Assembly: GCA_001643675.2 (NCBI GenBank)
Contig: LSRY02000001.1
Coordinates: forward strand, 1,421,501-1,485,500
Length of the DNA: 64,000 bases
Reading direction: 5' to 3'
From: Monocercomonoides exilis
Taxonomy: Eukaryota > Preaxostyla > Oxymonadida > Polymastigidae
The position numbers and the translations under genes are program-made. The notes under the pieces were generated by a model. The model did not search any database. It saw nothing but the letters and a program-made list of their open reading frames with translations, and was not told where the DNA came from. Below, piece by piece: positions 21,628 to 34,863 of the stretch. Position 1 is the first letter of the stretch. Every line of letters starts with the position of its first letter.

Positions 21628-24600
21628 TTAAATATGAAGTATTGCTTCAAGCGTCTGAATATTGAATGAATATCTTTGATCTCCGATAATATTTTTCATC
21701 CTGGAAATGATCCGTTCACAACTGACTTCACTACAGGGAGAAACAATTAATGAAAGGCACAATCCTGAATAAACAGTTTGAATATCTCCATATGCTGTCA
21801 ACACTCGATAATAAATTTCAGGATCGTTTTCGTATAAATCTTTAGGTTTAGATCTCATCTGTCTTTCAAATAACAGTCTGCAGCCTTCAGAATATTCTTT
21901 TTCCATTCCTCCTATGACTGTTTTTGAATATTTTGCAAAATATGCATCAAGCCTTGGAAACAAATCGACAAATAATGCATTTTCAATTTGTTTGATACTC
22001 TGGATTTCCTTTTCTTCATTGTATTCAGTTACAATAGTAAATTTGCTTGTGGAAAAAAAATCTTCAATTTCCACATTTTTTTCTCCTTCGATTCCTGAAT
22101 GAAGTCCTTCAATTTTCCTATAATCTTCACTATGGATGTCATCTTCCATATTAATGATTTGATTCTTCTGGCAATCATCAAGATCTGTATCAATATCCAT
22201 CATTTCCCCATGTGATGTATTCATTGTTTCTTGTATAGTCATGCATGATGAGAAAGTTGAATCATGATCAATAATTGATAGCATCGAGGAAGAGGAAAAA
22301 GATACATTTGATGAAACGTCAGTCGTTGAATATTGTTCATTTTCTTTTTCGAATTGTGTTTGACTTGAATTGCACTGTCCAAACAAAAAATCACACATAT
22401 CATCAGCAGAATTTTCTTCAGCTTCCAATAATCCATAATCATCGCTTTCGTTATCATCTTCATCGCTATCAAATATTTTTTCATTTCTCTTCTCATTTTT
22501 TTCTTGATCATCTTCTTCTAATTGTTTTATTAATGAAAGGATATCTTGCAATTCGTTTTTTCCTTCTAATAATATGAAAAGAATCAAAATAATATTTATC
22601 ATTATTAGAAAAAAGTGTTATCAAACCTGTATGAGTTTTTGATTTGTTCAAAAATACATACGGGAATTGGCATTCATCATCTATCCTGTAAAAAAACAAA
22701 ATATAAAAAAACAATGAGAAAAAAATTAAAAGAAGAAGAAATATAAAAACAAAAATAACTCATTTGTGTGAAAATCGACAGGATACGGTTTAGGATGAAA
22801 TAAAGATGATGCAATCTATCTGGATTCTGAAGAATAAGTTGAGGAAGATTGGATAGATGTTTCTGTTTCTTTTTCTAAAAATGAAGAAGTTGAAAATTTC
22901 CTGAGAGGAAAGAGTTGTTTTCGAACAAGTTGAACAGCGTTTGGCGTCACAGCATATGAAAGCACTATGTACTCTCCACGCGTTCCAACTAAAAAATAAT
23001 TATACATCAATATTAAAGCGTTAGTGATAGAATTTCTCCATTTATCTTCTCTAAAAGGATCTTGCTTTAATAAATAGAAAAAAAACTCAAAAACTTTTAA
23101 CAAAATAGGGAAAACATGGCTCAACTTGGTGTTATCATTTTCAAAGTGCATATGAAGCAAATGAAAAGGGAGTAAAAATGCTTCTGCTTTGATGATATCC
23201 ACAAGGCTATTCGTGTCTATTAAATTTTCCTTTTGAATGATTTGATTTTTCTTTCTGATGAATGTAGAAATGTTAAACAGAGAAAGCCATCTTGTTGAGA
23301 CAAAAGTGGGCGCATGCTTCTTCAGAAGGTTTTTCATTCACCGAGTATGGGCCTTCTGAGAAAAATTCAGCATTCTTAATTTGAGATCACATAGAAATGG
23401 GATTTTGGAAAATAAATTAGTGATTATCAAATTTGTCAAGTGATTGCAGCAATAAACATGAAAGGGAATAAATGAAGGATGTTTCTCAACAGGTGTCTTT
23501 TCAATGCTGAATTGTATAGATAAATTCTCAATGGCTCTTTTCTGAGATGACAATCCATCGGTGCAAAAACTCCTGATAACTGTATTGAACTGAGATAATT
23601 CTATAATTAAACTTTTATCAAGTGACTCATATTCGTTTGAAGTTCCACATGGAGGAAATAATCCCCAAAACATGGGCTTGCTGTCCAATGATAATTTTGA
23701 TATTGTCACAACAGTAATTTTTCGATTACCAACACATGCACCATCCAACATTAAACTCACTCCATTGTTCCTAATGCTTGACTGTTTTTCCTTTACGATT
23801 TTTGTTTTTTCTTTGAGCACCATGTGTGTAATTTTCTTTCGAGTCAAATATGTGTATATTGATGTTGATGAAAGCGAAGGACAATTTTGGCCAGCTCTTA
23901 TTAGTGAAGAATAAAATTATTCATTTCTTTCGAAGAAGATGATAAAAACGAAAAATTGCATCGACATATCATAGAAATAAACTGTTTTTGTAATTCTTGA
24001 ACATCAAAAGGGCCATCAATTTTAGAAAACAATTTTGTATCATTGAAAGATAAATCTTGATCACGAATCTTTTTGCATCGCGCAATGCTTTTGTATTTCA
24101 TCAATTCACAGTCGTGTTTTGCAACCACAGAATAACTTCTTCTACAAGATATCCCGCAAGCAAATCCATCCTTTGCATTTGGACATAGATAATATTTGTG
24201 ACAATCCTTTTTTGGAATTCCGTTTTCGTCAACAAGAGAATAAGTTATCCACAATGATTCGCCAATAACTTCAAACGAAAGTCGAGAAAGAAATTCATTT
24301 TTTTCCGAGGATGATCATACACTCATTATAAAGAAAAACACAAAAAAATTAAATACCTTGAAAATCATAAAAAAGTTAACAAACCTTGTCCAAATTTTGT
24401 TTCACAGTGTTTATGTAATTTCACAAATTGACAATCTGTGTCACGCATTTTCTTTTTTTCCTTTTCGTAAATGTCTTTCAAACAAATAAAATGGTGACCC
24501 TTATGTGAGAAATGTTGTGAGATTTGAGCAAACTATAAAAACGTTTCTTAAACACTCTTGTAATTCCTTTGGTAAGTTTTCATTTTCCAGGTCTTCTTCC

Positions 24601-24898
24601 AACTCTAACATTTATTGTGACTTGACGTGACGTCAATGACTTCAGTTACGTTTCAAAATTCCGATTTTGGCTTTTGCGTCAGAAAAAAATAATTATGTTT
24701 GATTTGATAAAATATATTTTCAAAATTAAATTTGTAATTATTTTTAAAAAACAAACAGTGTTTTTGAAAAATTTAAAATTTTAAAGAATCACTTTAGTTA
24801 TTCAATGATTATTTCTTATGACGTGAAAATTTGCATCACGTACGTCAAAAATCGAAAAGTGCACGTCAGAAGTCACCACGTCACCCCGGGCTAGGCGT
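21628..24898 (-). mobile_element. hAT-family DNA transposon, decayed
   Basis: The minus-strand coding region shows a Cys/His-bearing N-terminal part (about 24254-23901), a central transposase region (about 23847-22816, with GVSLMLDGACVGNRKITVVT and later FVSTRWLSLF), and a C-terminal hAT dimerisation motif (SEVSCERIISRMKNIIGDQR) before the stop at 21628. Two introns fit GT-AG with phase continuity: 22686-22759 and 22566-22626 (donor GTTTGA). Damage comprises in-frame TGA at 23338-23340, in-frame TAG at 22816-22818, a frame change near 23900, and another at the T7 run 24298-24304. The right terminus is probably at about 24898 (CACGTCACCCCGGGCTAG), preceded by a cluster of ACGTCA motifs from 24610. 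The left terminus was not found. Confidence 0.75.
24610..24898. repeat. ACGTCA-rich subterminal region of the hAT-like element
   Basis: Repeated TGACGT/ACGTCA hexamers occur on both strands (for example TTGACGTGACGTCAATG near 24623 and several between 24833 and 24890). Such clusters are typical of transposase-binding subterminal repeats of hAT elements. The final 18 bases match the end at 25256-25273 with about two differences. Confidence 0.55.
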
Positions 24899-25183
24899 CC
24901 ACAAAGCAAACTGTTTTTCATATTACGCGAAAACAAAGCAAAATCTTGCAAAGAAGAAATCGATGATTAAAAGAATGATACACAGCTCTGAAAAATATAA
25001 GCACTCATTTCATTCTCCTATGCATCTATTCAAGTATCACAAAACACAATAGCGCAGTAGGTTTTATTATCTATTTATGCAATAATTGTATTTTTGATTT
25101 CAAAAATTTCTCCAAATAAAATGTTTATATTTTAATGTTTCACATTCATTTTGATATTTTTATATTTTATTTAAACCAAAAGT

Positions 25184-25214
<31 letters not shown>

Positions 25215-25215
25215 C

Positions 25216-25273
25216 GAAGTGGAAAATTGGTGACGGACGTGACGAATTTTTTCTTCACGTCACCCAGGGCTAG
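25216..25273 (+). repeat. ACGTCA-type terminal repeat, right copy
   Basis: The inner part is GAAGTGGAAAATTGGTGACG and the outer end is TTCACGTCACCCAGGGCTAG. It is inverted relative to 17636-17694, 7.5 kb away. A long T run lies just inside it. It ends about 100 bp upstream of the ATG3 start codon, so it may overlap that promoter. Confidence 0.6.
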
Positions 25274-25371
25274 TGTGGTTAAATGCCATGTGAAGATTTT
25301 AACCATGAATTTGGTTCATGAAATTTTCAGTTTTGAAAAAGGATTGATCATACCCTTTTTAACTATTGAAA

Positions 25372-26597
25372 ATGGCAGCGATAGATCGTGCTATAAGAGA
25401 AGCAGGAAAAGGCATTTACAGGTCAAATCCAACAATTCCAACAAAATCAACTTTTGTTGCTGATGGAAAACTTACGCCAGCTGAATTTGTTGCAGCTGGT
25501 TTGCTCTTTTTTCTTTTTAATTTGATGTCATTTTATTGTGAATATTAATTTATTCAGGTGAACTTCTTCGTTCTAAATGTCCACAATGGCATTGGTATTG
25601 CTTATTTTATTTTTAATACTTTGTTTCATTATAATTATACAAATAATATTTGCTGTTTGTTTTCAGGTGTACTGGAGATAAAGATCGGATGCAAAAATGG
25701 CTTCCAGAGGACAAACAATTTTTAGAATTGAAAGGAATTCCATGCAGGATGAGAGCTGCTGATTTGATGGGTGGAAGTCCAGAAAAACTTGTTGGAAGTG
25801 GAGATGATGAATGGGTAGAAACTGGAGATGGTTTGTTAAAGAGTTTTCACTAAAGAGTTAAATTATTGTTAATCGTCATTATTAATTATAAAGATATTGC
25901 GAGCAAAGGATCGGAACAGACATCCTCATCTGCTTCTCCTTCTGAAGGAGATGATGAAGATGATGATTATATGGATTTTTCAGATGAAAGCGTTTGCCTA
26001 TTCAAAATTTATTAACTAACTCCCTTTCACGCGTTTTCGTGATAATATTTATATTTATATTTTTATGAAATTTATTCTCGAAATCTAAAGTCTGCGCCAA
26101 CATCAACAAGCACAGGCTTCAGAACATATGACGCAACAATCGTGTACGATATTTACTATAATTCACCTCGTTTGTTCTTAAAGGGATATGCAGAAGATGG
26201 AACATCTTTACTTACAAAAGAGCAAATCTTGGAAGATATGAGCGAGGTTTTCAATTTTTATCATAATATCTAAGAATTTAAAAATCATTCTCAAAAATTA
26301 TTGGATCTCTTGCGTCGTAATAATGATTACACAATTTTTATTTTGCAATTATTTATTGATTGCTATAAATAGGAGCATGCAAGGAAAACTGCAACAGTTG
26401 AAACACATCCACATTTGGGGGTACCAACTGCATCAATCCATCCATGCAAGCATGCCTTGACCATGAAAGCTATGGTAGAGCACGAAATGGAAGAAGGACG
26501 GCAAGTTCGCCCAGAGCAATACTTCTTCTACTTTTTGAAGTTTGTCTCCTCAGCCATCCCCACAATTGAAATTGCAGGTGCAGGTTTGAATTTCTAA
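25372..26597 (+). CDS. ATG3: Autophagy E2-like conjugating enzyme ATG3
   Basis: Six exons: 25372-25498, 25558-25594, 25667-25830, 25894-25991, 26091-26246 and 26373-26597, giving 268 residues. Phases match at each GT-AG junction. ATG3 carries ATG8 as a thioester and transfers it to phosphatidylethanolamine on the forming autophagosome. Diagnostic parts are the N-terminal LTPAEFVAAGELLRSKCPQW, QFLELKGIPC, the acidic DDEWVETGDD segment, the RTYDATIVYDIYYNSPRLFL strand region, and the catalytic HPCKH motif with Cys at about 219, followed by FLKFVSSAIPTIEI. The acidic, Ser-rich flexible loop is short; human ATG3 has 314 residues. The last residues are uncertain: an alternative intron from 26585 to about 26663 would change the C-terminus to VETE. 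No canonical W/F/Y-x-x-L/I/V ATG8-interaction motif is obvious in the loop. Confidence 0.92.
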
Positions 26598-26975
26598 AAT
26601 AAAATTTAAAAGTGATTATATTTTCCATTTCGAATTGTTTTTATGAAATTGTTATTTTTTCAGTTGAAACCGAGTAAAGCTTTTTTGTCTTTGAACAGAC
26701 GAAATATTTTGCAGCTTATTCTTTTTCCACTCGCTACACCTTTTTTATTATATAAATAAATACACCGTTTATGTTTGAGAAAATCTTGCGATTATTATTA
26801 GGATGAGATATTTAGTGATATCACCATTGAACTTTATTTATCAAAAAGAAATGAAAATATTCTAGGTAAAGGTTACAATGATCTTTTTATCTTTCTTGTA
26901 TTATTCAGGGTGAATTTCTTGATATTTCGGGGCCATTTTTGGGATTAAAAAATTACCTGTTTAATTTTTTGTTGA

Positions 26976-29900
26976 ATGTTTATGTCTTCAACGAACCCAA
27001 ATGATTTTATATCAAACATTTCAGATAAAGTTGCAGTTTGACAATTTTGAAGAGAAATTTCGATAATCACTTTTCACGCTTTTCATAATGTTTGATATTT
27101 TAGAAAGATAATCCAGAGATTTGCGCTCATCAAACCAACACTTTGATGAAGCCAATGCCATCATCAAAGATAAAACATGATGTTTTAGAAAAAAATATTC
27201 CAAGACATAGATTAACCGAAGATATTAAAAATGCTTTGCGAGATGCTCTTTTGAAAGATAACAACTTTAATGCTGATTTGTCGGATTCAACAAAAACAAA
27301 TCAAATTATTTTTGGAGCTGCCACCGATGAAGTTATTTCAAAATTTGTCGAAGAACACAATCAGATTGTGGATCAACTTCGTTCGGAAATTACATCATCG
27401 ATTCATTTATCTGAAGTTATCAATCAAAAGGTTGTCTGCTATTGTGTTTTTCAAGCAAAACTATTTTTTTATCTATTTGGCTCAGGATAATGATTTACAG
27501 AAATTACACAACAGATTTATAAAGGAAAAATCACGACGGCGTATTTTTCAACAAGCATTGCAATCCAAAGATACTCCAACAAGTGAACATAAAATTTGTT
27601 GGGGAGATGACATTTATAGGGATGATGAAGATGAAGAAACAGAAGATCAGTGTCCAGAGCGCACTCACCAGCACCTTGGCACAGCAAGAGGAAGCCGCTT
27701 GGAGTCGATTCAAGAAAAATCTAAACGAACACCACCGTCGACACCTTTTGCTTCTATGACGCCTCCAAGACTGACACCTATATCTTCATCCGCCCCTGCG
27801 TCCTCTTTGCTTTCTTCGGATACCACACAAGCGCAGTGGTTCAGTCCAGGGGCAGGAGCGTTCCCGGGCGCAGGCCACGCACAGAGCCTGTTTGCATCAG
27901 CTGGCGACACTCGCAGCGGGAAACGTTCTCTGCCAATGTATCAGGCTGTGCACAGCTTCTCGACAGATGGCTATGCGGCGCTGACATTTCAGCCTGCGTC
28001 AAGTGTGCATCTTTGAAATCTTTGTTTCTGTTTTCTCTTTTTGGGCTTTGTTGAATTGGAAAAAAAAATTTTTTTTCCAAATTTACTGATGCATGTGGCA
28101 TTGCTTGAATTATTTGAAATCATTCAATTTTTATTCTGCTTATATCTCTTGTTTTTTTTTTTTTTTAACAATCATAATTGCCTTTTGCCCCATTACAATT
28201 TCTTTATCCGAAATAAAATGCGCCAAACATTTCAATAGAACAAACAACAGCGCCTCCGTTTTTTGAGCATTCGTCGCAGTTTGCGAATCAGAATGCTTCG
28301 ATGCTCCCTCCACAGCACTTCTGCCAGTTTAATCTACCACTGCCACAACAACAACAGCAACAGCAACAGCAGCAGCAGCAGCAGCCAATGCAACAGATGA
28401 AAGTGAAGAATGGTGTACATGGCACAAGCACAAGAACAGAGCAGCCAGTCAATTTGCATCAACAACAAATAGAAAAAGCAGAGAGCTGTGAAAGTGGGTG
28501 CTTTTCTGGTGATGGGAAAGCAGCTGAAACAAAAATGGCAGAGAAAAAAGAGGAAGGAAACGAAGAGAGCAACAAATCAGAAGGAGAAGGCGAATGCGAG
28601 GAAACTTCTGGAAAGGAAGATAACAGAAGAAAAGAGAGGAATAATAAAGCGAAAAGGAAAGAGGAGAAAAGCGAAGCAAACAGCTCAGAAACACACTCGC
28701 CTTCGAAGCTGACAGAAGGGAGCGGTGCAAAAGGAGCAAGCGAAACATCAGAAGAAAGAGGAGAGAAAGAGCAGAAAGAGCAGAAAGAGACGAAAGAGCA
28801 GAAAGATCGGAAAAAGATGAAGAGAGGGAAAGAAGAGGAGAAAGAGGAAGAAAGAGGAAGCGAAGAAAGAGAAGTAACACAGCAGACTTATTCTACTTCT
28901 GCACAACAACAACAACAACAATTGCAGTCACAAGGAAATAAAACAGTAGTTCCTTCATCTTCATCATCTGCTTCATCATCATCATCATCTTCTTCTTCTT
29001 CTTCATCGTCTTCGTCTTCGTCTTCTTCTTCTTCTTCGTCTTCATCTTCATCTACAACATCGTCTGAACCCAAAGTGTTGTCTCGCCAGTTCAGAGACCC
29101 TGACAGTATGAGCATAACATAACTTCAGTTGTAATTATTGTTTATATTACTATTATAACTATTATTACTATTATTATTAAATATTATAAATATGCATATA
29201 TATGCATTTATATATTATCTTTTGAAACATAATTCTCATTCAGAAACATTGCATTTCACCATATTGCGCAAGTTCACTGACGAGTCTGTATTGGTGGATG
29301 CGCTGAAGACGCTGCCGGATTTGCGTTCTCTTTTTATCCTTCCAAAATCAGGTGAAGTTGCCCCACATACAACTGGCTTTGTGGAGTTCAACACGGCAGA
29401 GGCAAAGAATGCGATGCTGAAGCAAAGGACATTGGTGTGATTGAATGAGAAATGAAATTAGAGAGATCGAAAGAGAGAGTGTGTGGTTGATTGATTAAAT
29501 GAATAAGGATGAGTTACGTGGAAGGGGAAAAAATAATTACTAGAAATTCAACTTTGGCTATTTGTTTTTGAATGAAGAATGCAATTTTTATTTGATGACG
29601 TTTTAAAAGTTATTGAACTTGGATTTCTCATCTATTTATTTATTTATTGATTTATTTATGAATCAAAATGTTATTTCCCACATTTATCATTCACCCTCAC
29701 TCACTCACTCACTCAAACAAACAAACAAACAATAATTCCTCTTCCAGCCATTGAAAGAAGGAGCCACTTTGAAGGACACGCTGTTTTTCAGCGACCAAAA
29801 AAGGAAAGAATTCGTCAAAGTGGAAAGTCTGAAGCAGACTGTCACAAAAGAGCAGCTGCAGTATGCAAGCTTCATATTTGAATGAATTTTTGTATTATTC

Positions 29901-31311
29901 ACAAAATTTTTGTATTGATTTTTTATTCTTCCTCATTGTCTTTCTCTTTCTCTTTCTCAATCTCTGGATAAATGAACCACGAAATATTGAAAATATATAT
30001 ATATTTTTCCCAATAATATTATTTTTCTCTTTCCATTTTGACCACCAAATCCACCATCACTTTCCATTCATCTATTCTTCATCAATTCTTTTCTATTTTT
30101 CTTCTCTTCCTTTCTTCTCTCCCCTTCTCTCCCCTTCTCTCCCCAGGCGATTAGACCACGTTATTGACGTAGAGTATTCGCAGCCAGCGCGTGTTGCCTT
30201 CCTGCGGGTGGCGCCGTCGGCCGAGCAGCTGCTGGAGAAAGTGAAGCTGGACGGGACGATGAAAGGGCCAGGCTTCAAGATCAACTGGGCAAACAGCAGC
30301 AAGTTCGCGAACACGCTGCTGATTTCGATGGAGCAGCCGGCAGAGCTGCTGCGGCTGTCGAACAGAGAGAACGAGGAGAAGATGGAGGCTGACTTCACAA
30401 TGGACGGGGTGAGGCCGAAGATCGTGCTGATACCGACGACTTACCAGAGGCAGTCATACTACGGGGTCATTGAATACCCGCTCACGTGGAATGGAGAGGC
30501 GGTTTGTGGAAGAGAAATGAAAATGAAAATGAGAGTAATAATAATAATAATAATAATATTTCATATCTTTTTGTGTGATGTGATTGAAGTTTTTGATCAG
30601 AATAAAAAAATTCTTTTTTATTGAGGCAGATTTTGAAAAAAAGCAATTTCATTCCAATGTTACATTTGTTTTTATTATTTATTTATAATTTATTTATTTA
30701 TTTATTTTTTAACTCCTCCTTTTTTTATTTAGGCCGCCTTGAAAGCTGTCGAAACCTTCAAGCAAGGCTACAAGCTGGACAATGTGGACATGACATTCAT
30801 TCTCAAACAGCCAATTGCGAAGCAGCCGTCGGGAAACTCTGCCTCTTCTGCCTCAATTTCTGAGGGAAACACAAACAGCACAAGCAACACAAGCAACACA
30901 ACCTGCACAAACACAGAAAATGTCAGTGGAGATGGCTTTTCTGGGCTTTCGATGGCCTCTCAGCTGCCGTCGCTTCCGTTTGAGTGCTCGCCTTATTCTG
31001 TTCTGAACTCACCCACAATGGGACCTCTGCATCTGGCACACCACACAGCACAGCCTGCTTCATCATCATCATCATCTTCTTCTTCTTCTTCTGTCACTGC
31101 TGCTGCTGCTTCTGCTTCTGCAGCGAATGGATTGCATTTGTCTGCACATTCTTTTACTCCTGTATTGTCTGGTTCATCATCATCATCATCATATTCTTCT
31201 GCTTCTTCTTCTTCTGCCTCCTCTTCTTTGACGTCTTCAGCAATGCAAGTTCCACCTCAGATTCCAGAAATGCCATTTTCTAATTATCCTTCCTCTTCCT
31301 CTTCTTCTTCC

Positions 31312-31343
<32 letters not shown>

Positions 31344-34300
31344 ATCATCATCTACTCAACATCCAAACCACCAGAAAGAGAAAAAAAGCGGTAGACAGGC
31401 CTCCAAAAAGCACAACAACACACGAGCTGATCATTTATACCTGAAACAAATAGCAGAAGAATTTAATAAGAACTACTCAGACAAGTCCATAATGATCACC
31501 TTGGGGCGATCTCAAAGTGGAAAATCCACAAAAATTAATGCACTTTTCGATATGCAACCGGATTCTCTGAGTAGAAACGCGACTTTTCAGGCGCAGACGC
31601 CCATCACAGGACTTGTCCACCCATCAGCTGCACCTCTCCCTCAACAGCAGAAGCAACAACAACATCAGCAACAGCCATATCTCCCTCATCAGCCGATGCC
31701 TCAGATGGCATATCCCCCAATGCCTGGCAGATATCTTTCGTATGGCCAGGCGCAGCCAGCGTTGTCTGCTCCTTTGTCTTCGTCTGCACCTCCTCCAGCA
31801 CACAACGGAAGGATTTTGGTTCTTCCATCGCTTTCATCGGCTGGCTCATCAAATGCACCCATTGCACAAACAGTCAACTCCTCATCCTCTCCTCTGACTC
31901 CACCAACAGACAATCTTCCACAGCAGCTGCAGCATAAGCATTCAAACAAGACACATTCATCTTCCTCTTCTTCTTCCTCTTCTTCTTCTTCCACACAATT
32001 CGGGTTAACCCACACTGCTTTCTCGCAGTCTGCTCGTCCCTTTGTCTCCAATCCATTTGCTAGCACAACAACGTCATCATCATCCTCATCAACAGTAGCA
32101 GCAACAGCAGATGATCCATTTTCACAAACGTCAAGAAAAGAAGGTGATGAAAGTGTGCAGATTGGAGAAGCTGGCTATTTTACAATGCCATCTGTGTATT
32201 CATCAGGTTACTCTATGCCTCCATTTTCCACATTTCAGCCAGCAATGTTTGCGCTTCAGGGAGCAAATCAAATGAATCAAACACCTTCATCATCATCATC
32301 TTCTTCTTCCTCTTCTTCCTCTTCTTCGGGTCCTTCAACTGCATATCCAGATGGCTCTTCTCTTTCGGTGGCTTCTGTTGCTTCTTCTTCTTCTTCTTCT
32401 TCATCGACATCACCAACAACAACACCCCAAACTTCATCATCATCATCTTATTCCTCTTCTTCTTCTTCTTCTTCCTCTTCCTCTTCTTCTCCTTCATCAT
32501 CGTCTTCATCATCAATTCCATCTTCTCCTTCCTCTTCTCTTTCATCATCTGCACTTCACAGCCAGCAAAGCAGTCAGCATTCTTCATTTCGCAATTTCTC
32601 CCCTCTTATCTACCCTCAATCTTCAACCTTCCCTTTCCTCACACAAAATGGCAAAGTGATATATCCTCCATCGATGGCTGGAAACAACACGGTCTCCACT
32701 CAAAACCCACAAACGCCCATTGCTGCAGGCTCAGCAAACCCAGAATCACCTTCACTGGCCTCTTCTTCTCCATCTTCTTCGACAATTTTCTCCTCTTCTC
32801 TTTCTTCTTCTCTTTCTCCTTCTCTCAAGTCATCCTCTCCTTCTGCATCATTGACATCGACTTCTCCACCACCTCCTCTTCACTCATCATCATCATCATC
32901 ATCTTCTTCTTCTTCCTTCTCTTCCTTTTCCTCTTCCTCCTCTTCCTCTTCTCATATGCCTTCTCATCAGCCCTATCAGCATCTGCCCAACTATCCTCCA
33001 CACCTGAGGATGCCACCATCGTATCTGCCAATGCCCCAACAACAACCACAACTTGCTCAGCTTCTGCCGCAAAACAAGCAAACGCAGCTTGCTTCGTCTC
33101 ATCCTGTACAGCCTTCTAATCAATCATTCTCGATGCTTATGCCTCATCAGTCATCTTCTGTGATTCTATGGAAGATTCCAGTTCAATCACAATCTCAACT
33201 TCAACCTCAGCCTCAGTCTCAATTACAGCCACAATCATTGCAATTCCAGCCATCCTCTGATACGCAGACAGTTGCATCAACAACATCATCATCGACATCA
33301 CAACAGCAGGATAACAAGCAAATGAGTTCTATTTCACAAAGCTCATTCATGTTCCTCACACCGCCACGTTCACATTCTCTGTCTCCATCTGCACGAGACA
33401 GAAGGAAGACAAGAAGGCCTCATTCGCTGATGGTGACAGCATCTGCAGCAGATCAGCAAAACGAGGGAGAGCTGGAAGAAGCCAACAGCAGGTCTGCATT
33501 GGAGGAGTCTGTGAATACGTCTGATGAAGGAGGAATGAAAGAACAGAGCGAAAAGATAGAGAACGAAGCTGACAAGGAAAAAGGGGCGCAAAAAGAACAT
33601 CAAAATAGGACAGGGAATGAAGAAGTTATTGATGGCAATCAATTGATGGACTCTATTCTTTCCAATGATCACGACCAATTCGTCGATCTGTCTCAGAGTT
33701 CAGTACAATCATCATTATTATTGTTATCGTCGTCATCATCTTCTTCATCATCGTCCCCGCCATCGTCTCCTCCACAGTTATCTGCACAGACCATGAAAGA
33801 GTCAGCGTTTAGTAATTCGAGCTTATCTCTTGTCAGCCCATCCGTTCAACAGCAGAGTGCAATGCAACAGGATAATGCGTTACAGTCTTCATATGACTTT
33901 AACTACTCCACGTCTTCTGATATGAATGAATTTATGTCACATCCATTTGCATACAACTTTCCAATTGGATCGTTTGATGGATCATCATCTTCTTCTTCGC
34001 CTTTGCCCGAGGCTTCATCATCATCATCGCCATTTGTATCAACATCACCACCTTCATTGACAACAAATGCAGCTGAAGGTTCTTCTTCCTCTTCCTCTTC
34101 CTCCTTCTCTTCTTCTTCTTCTTCTTCTTCTCTCTCATCGCAAAGCATCGTCACTCCTGATACACCCGATACAACCGACCCATTTGATTCCTCTGACATT
34201 TCCCTTCGTCCTTTACGCATCGTCCCATCCAGCAACTCTATGCGGTCAGATAGCATCGACTCTCCATTAGCCCCGTTCCAGTTTTCTCCCAAATATTCCT

Positions 34301-34863
34301 CTTATTCGAACCCAGCTTCCTCTCCCCCGCCTTTCCTTTCGAAGATTAGAACACTCACCACGGACTCCTTGTCTCAACAGCAGAGCATTCCCTTTGATTC
34401 TGCCAATCTGGTCACATCTCCATCGATTCTTCATTCGCTGGCTCCTTCTTCTCCTTCTGCTCTGAATTCATCGTCTTTATCGTCTTCGCCTTCAGGAGTA
34501 TTGCCTCCTGATCCTTCGTTTACTTTTCCATTCACTTCATTATCCCCAGGTAATTTAACCTCATCTTCCTCCTCTTCGAACTCTTCTGCCAATAATACTT
34601 CCTCTTCTTCTTTTTCTTCCTCTTCTTCTTTTTCTTCCTCTTCCTCTTCTTCTTCCTCCTTCCCTTCCTCCTCTTCGCCAACCCCTTCTGCTTCAATCAA
34701 CCAGCTGTCTCCTCCATCACCTGAAGAATCTCCTTCGTTATTGCTAATAAGCAAAGCAGGCCTTATTTCGGATTCTAACCAAGACTCACAGTTAAAGTTA
34801 CACTCACAAAATTTCCCTCCTTTTGATGTGATTTCGACGCAAGACAATCAAAACTCTGTTTGA
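26976..34863 (+). CDS. Giant Ser-rich protein with coiled N-terminus and RRM-like domains
   Basis: My model has eight exons: 26976-27029, 27104-27430, 27486-28002, 28239-29105, 29244-29434, 29748-29860, 30147-30501 and 30733-34863. It gives 2184 residues with all phases consistent. The N-terminal 200 residues are helical and charged (coiled-coil-like). Gln, Glu/Lys and Ser tracts follow. Residues about 589-850 look like two or three RRM folds (strand-like LHFTIL, TGFVEFNTAEAKNAML, RVAFLRVAP, YYGVIEYPL), suggesting RNA binding. The rest is Ser/Gln/Pro-rich, apart from a non-repetitive block near residues 1040-1085 that contains a Walker-A-like GRSQSGKST. I recognise no orthologue. The join across 28003-28238 is the weakest; if it is wrong, the first three exons form a separate gene ending at 28016. 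Confidence 0.65.

Noticed and set aside
26802-26965. Possible extra exons between ATG3 and the Ser-rich gene
   Set aside because: Short protein-like stretches exist, but joining them across the apparent splice sites creates stop codons. The start at 26976 gives a clean, in-phase first exon.
31701-34847. Long minus-strand Glu/Lys-rich frames opposite the Ser-rich gene
   Set aside because: They are the complement of TCN Ser repeats and have no independent start, domain or splice context.
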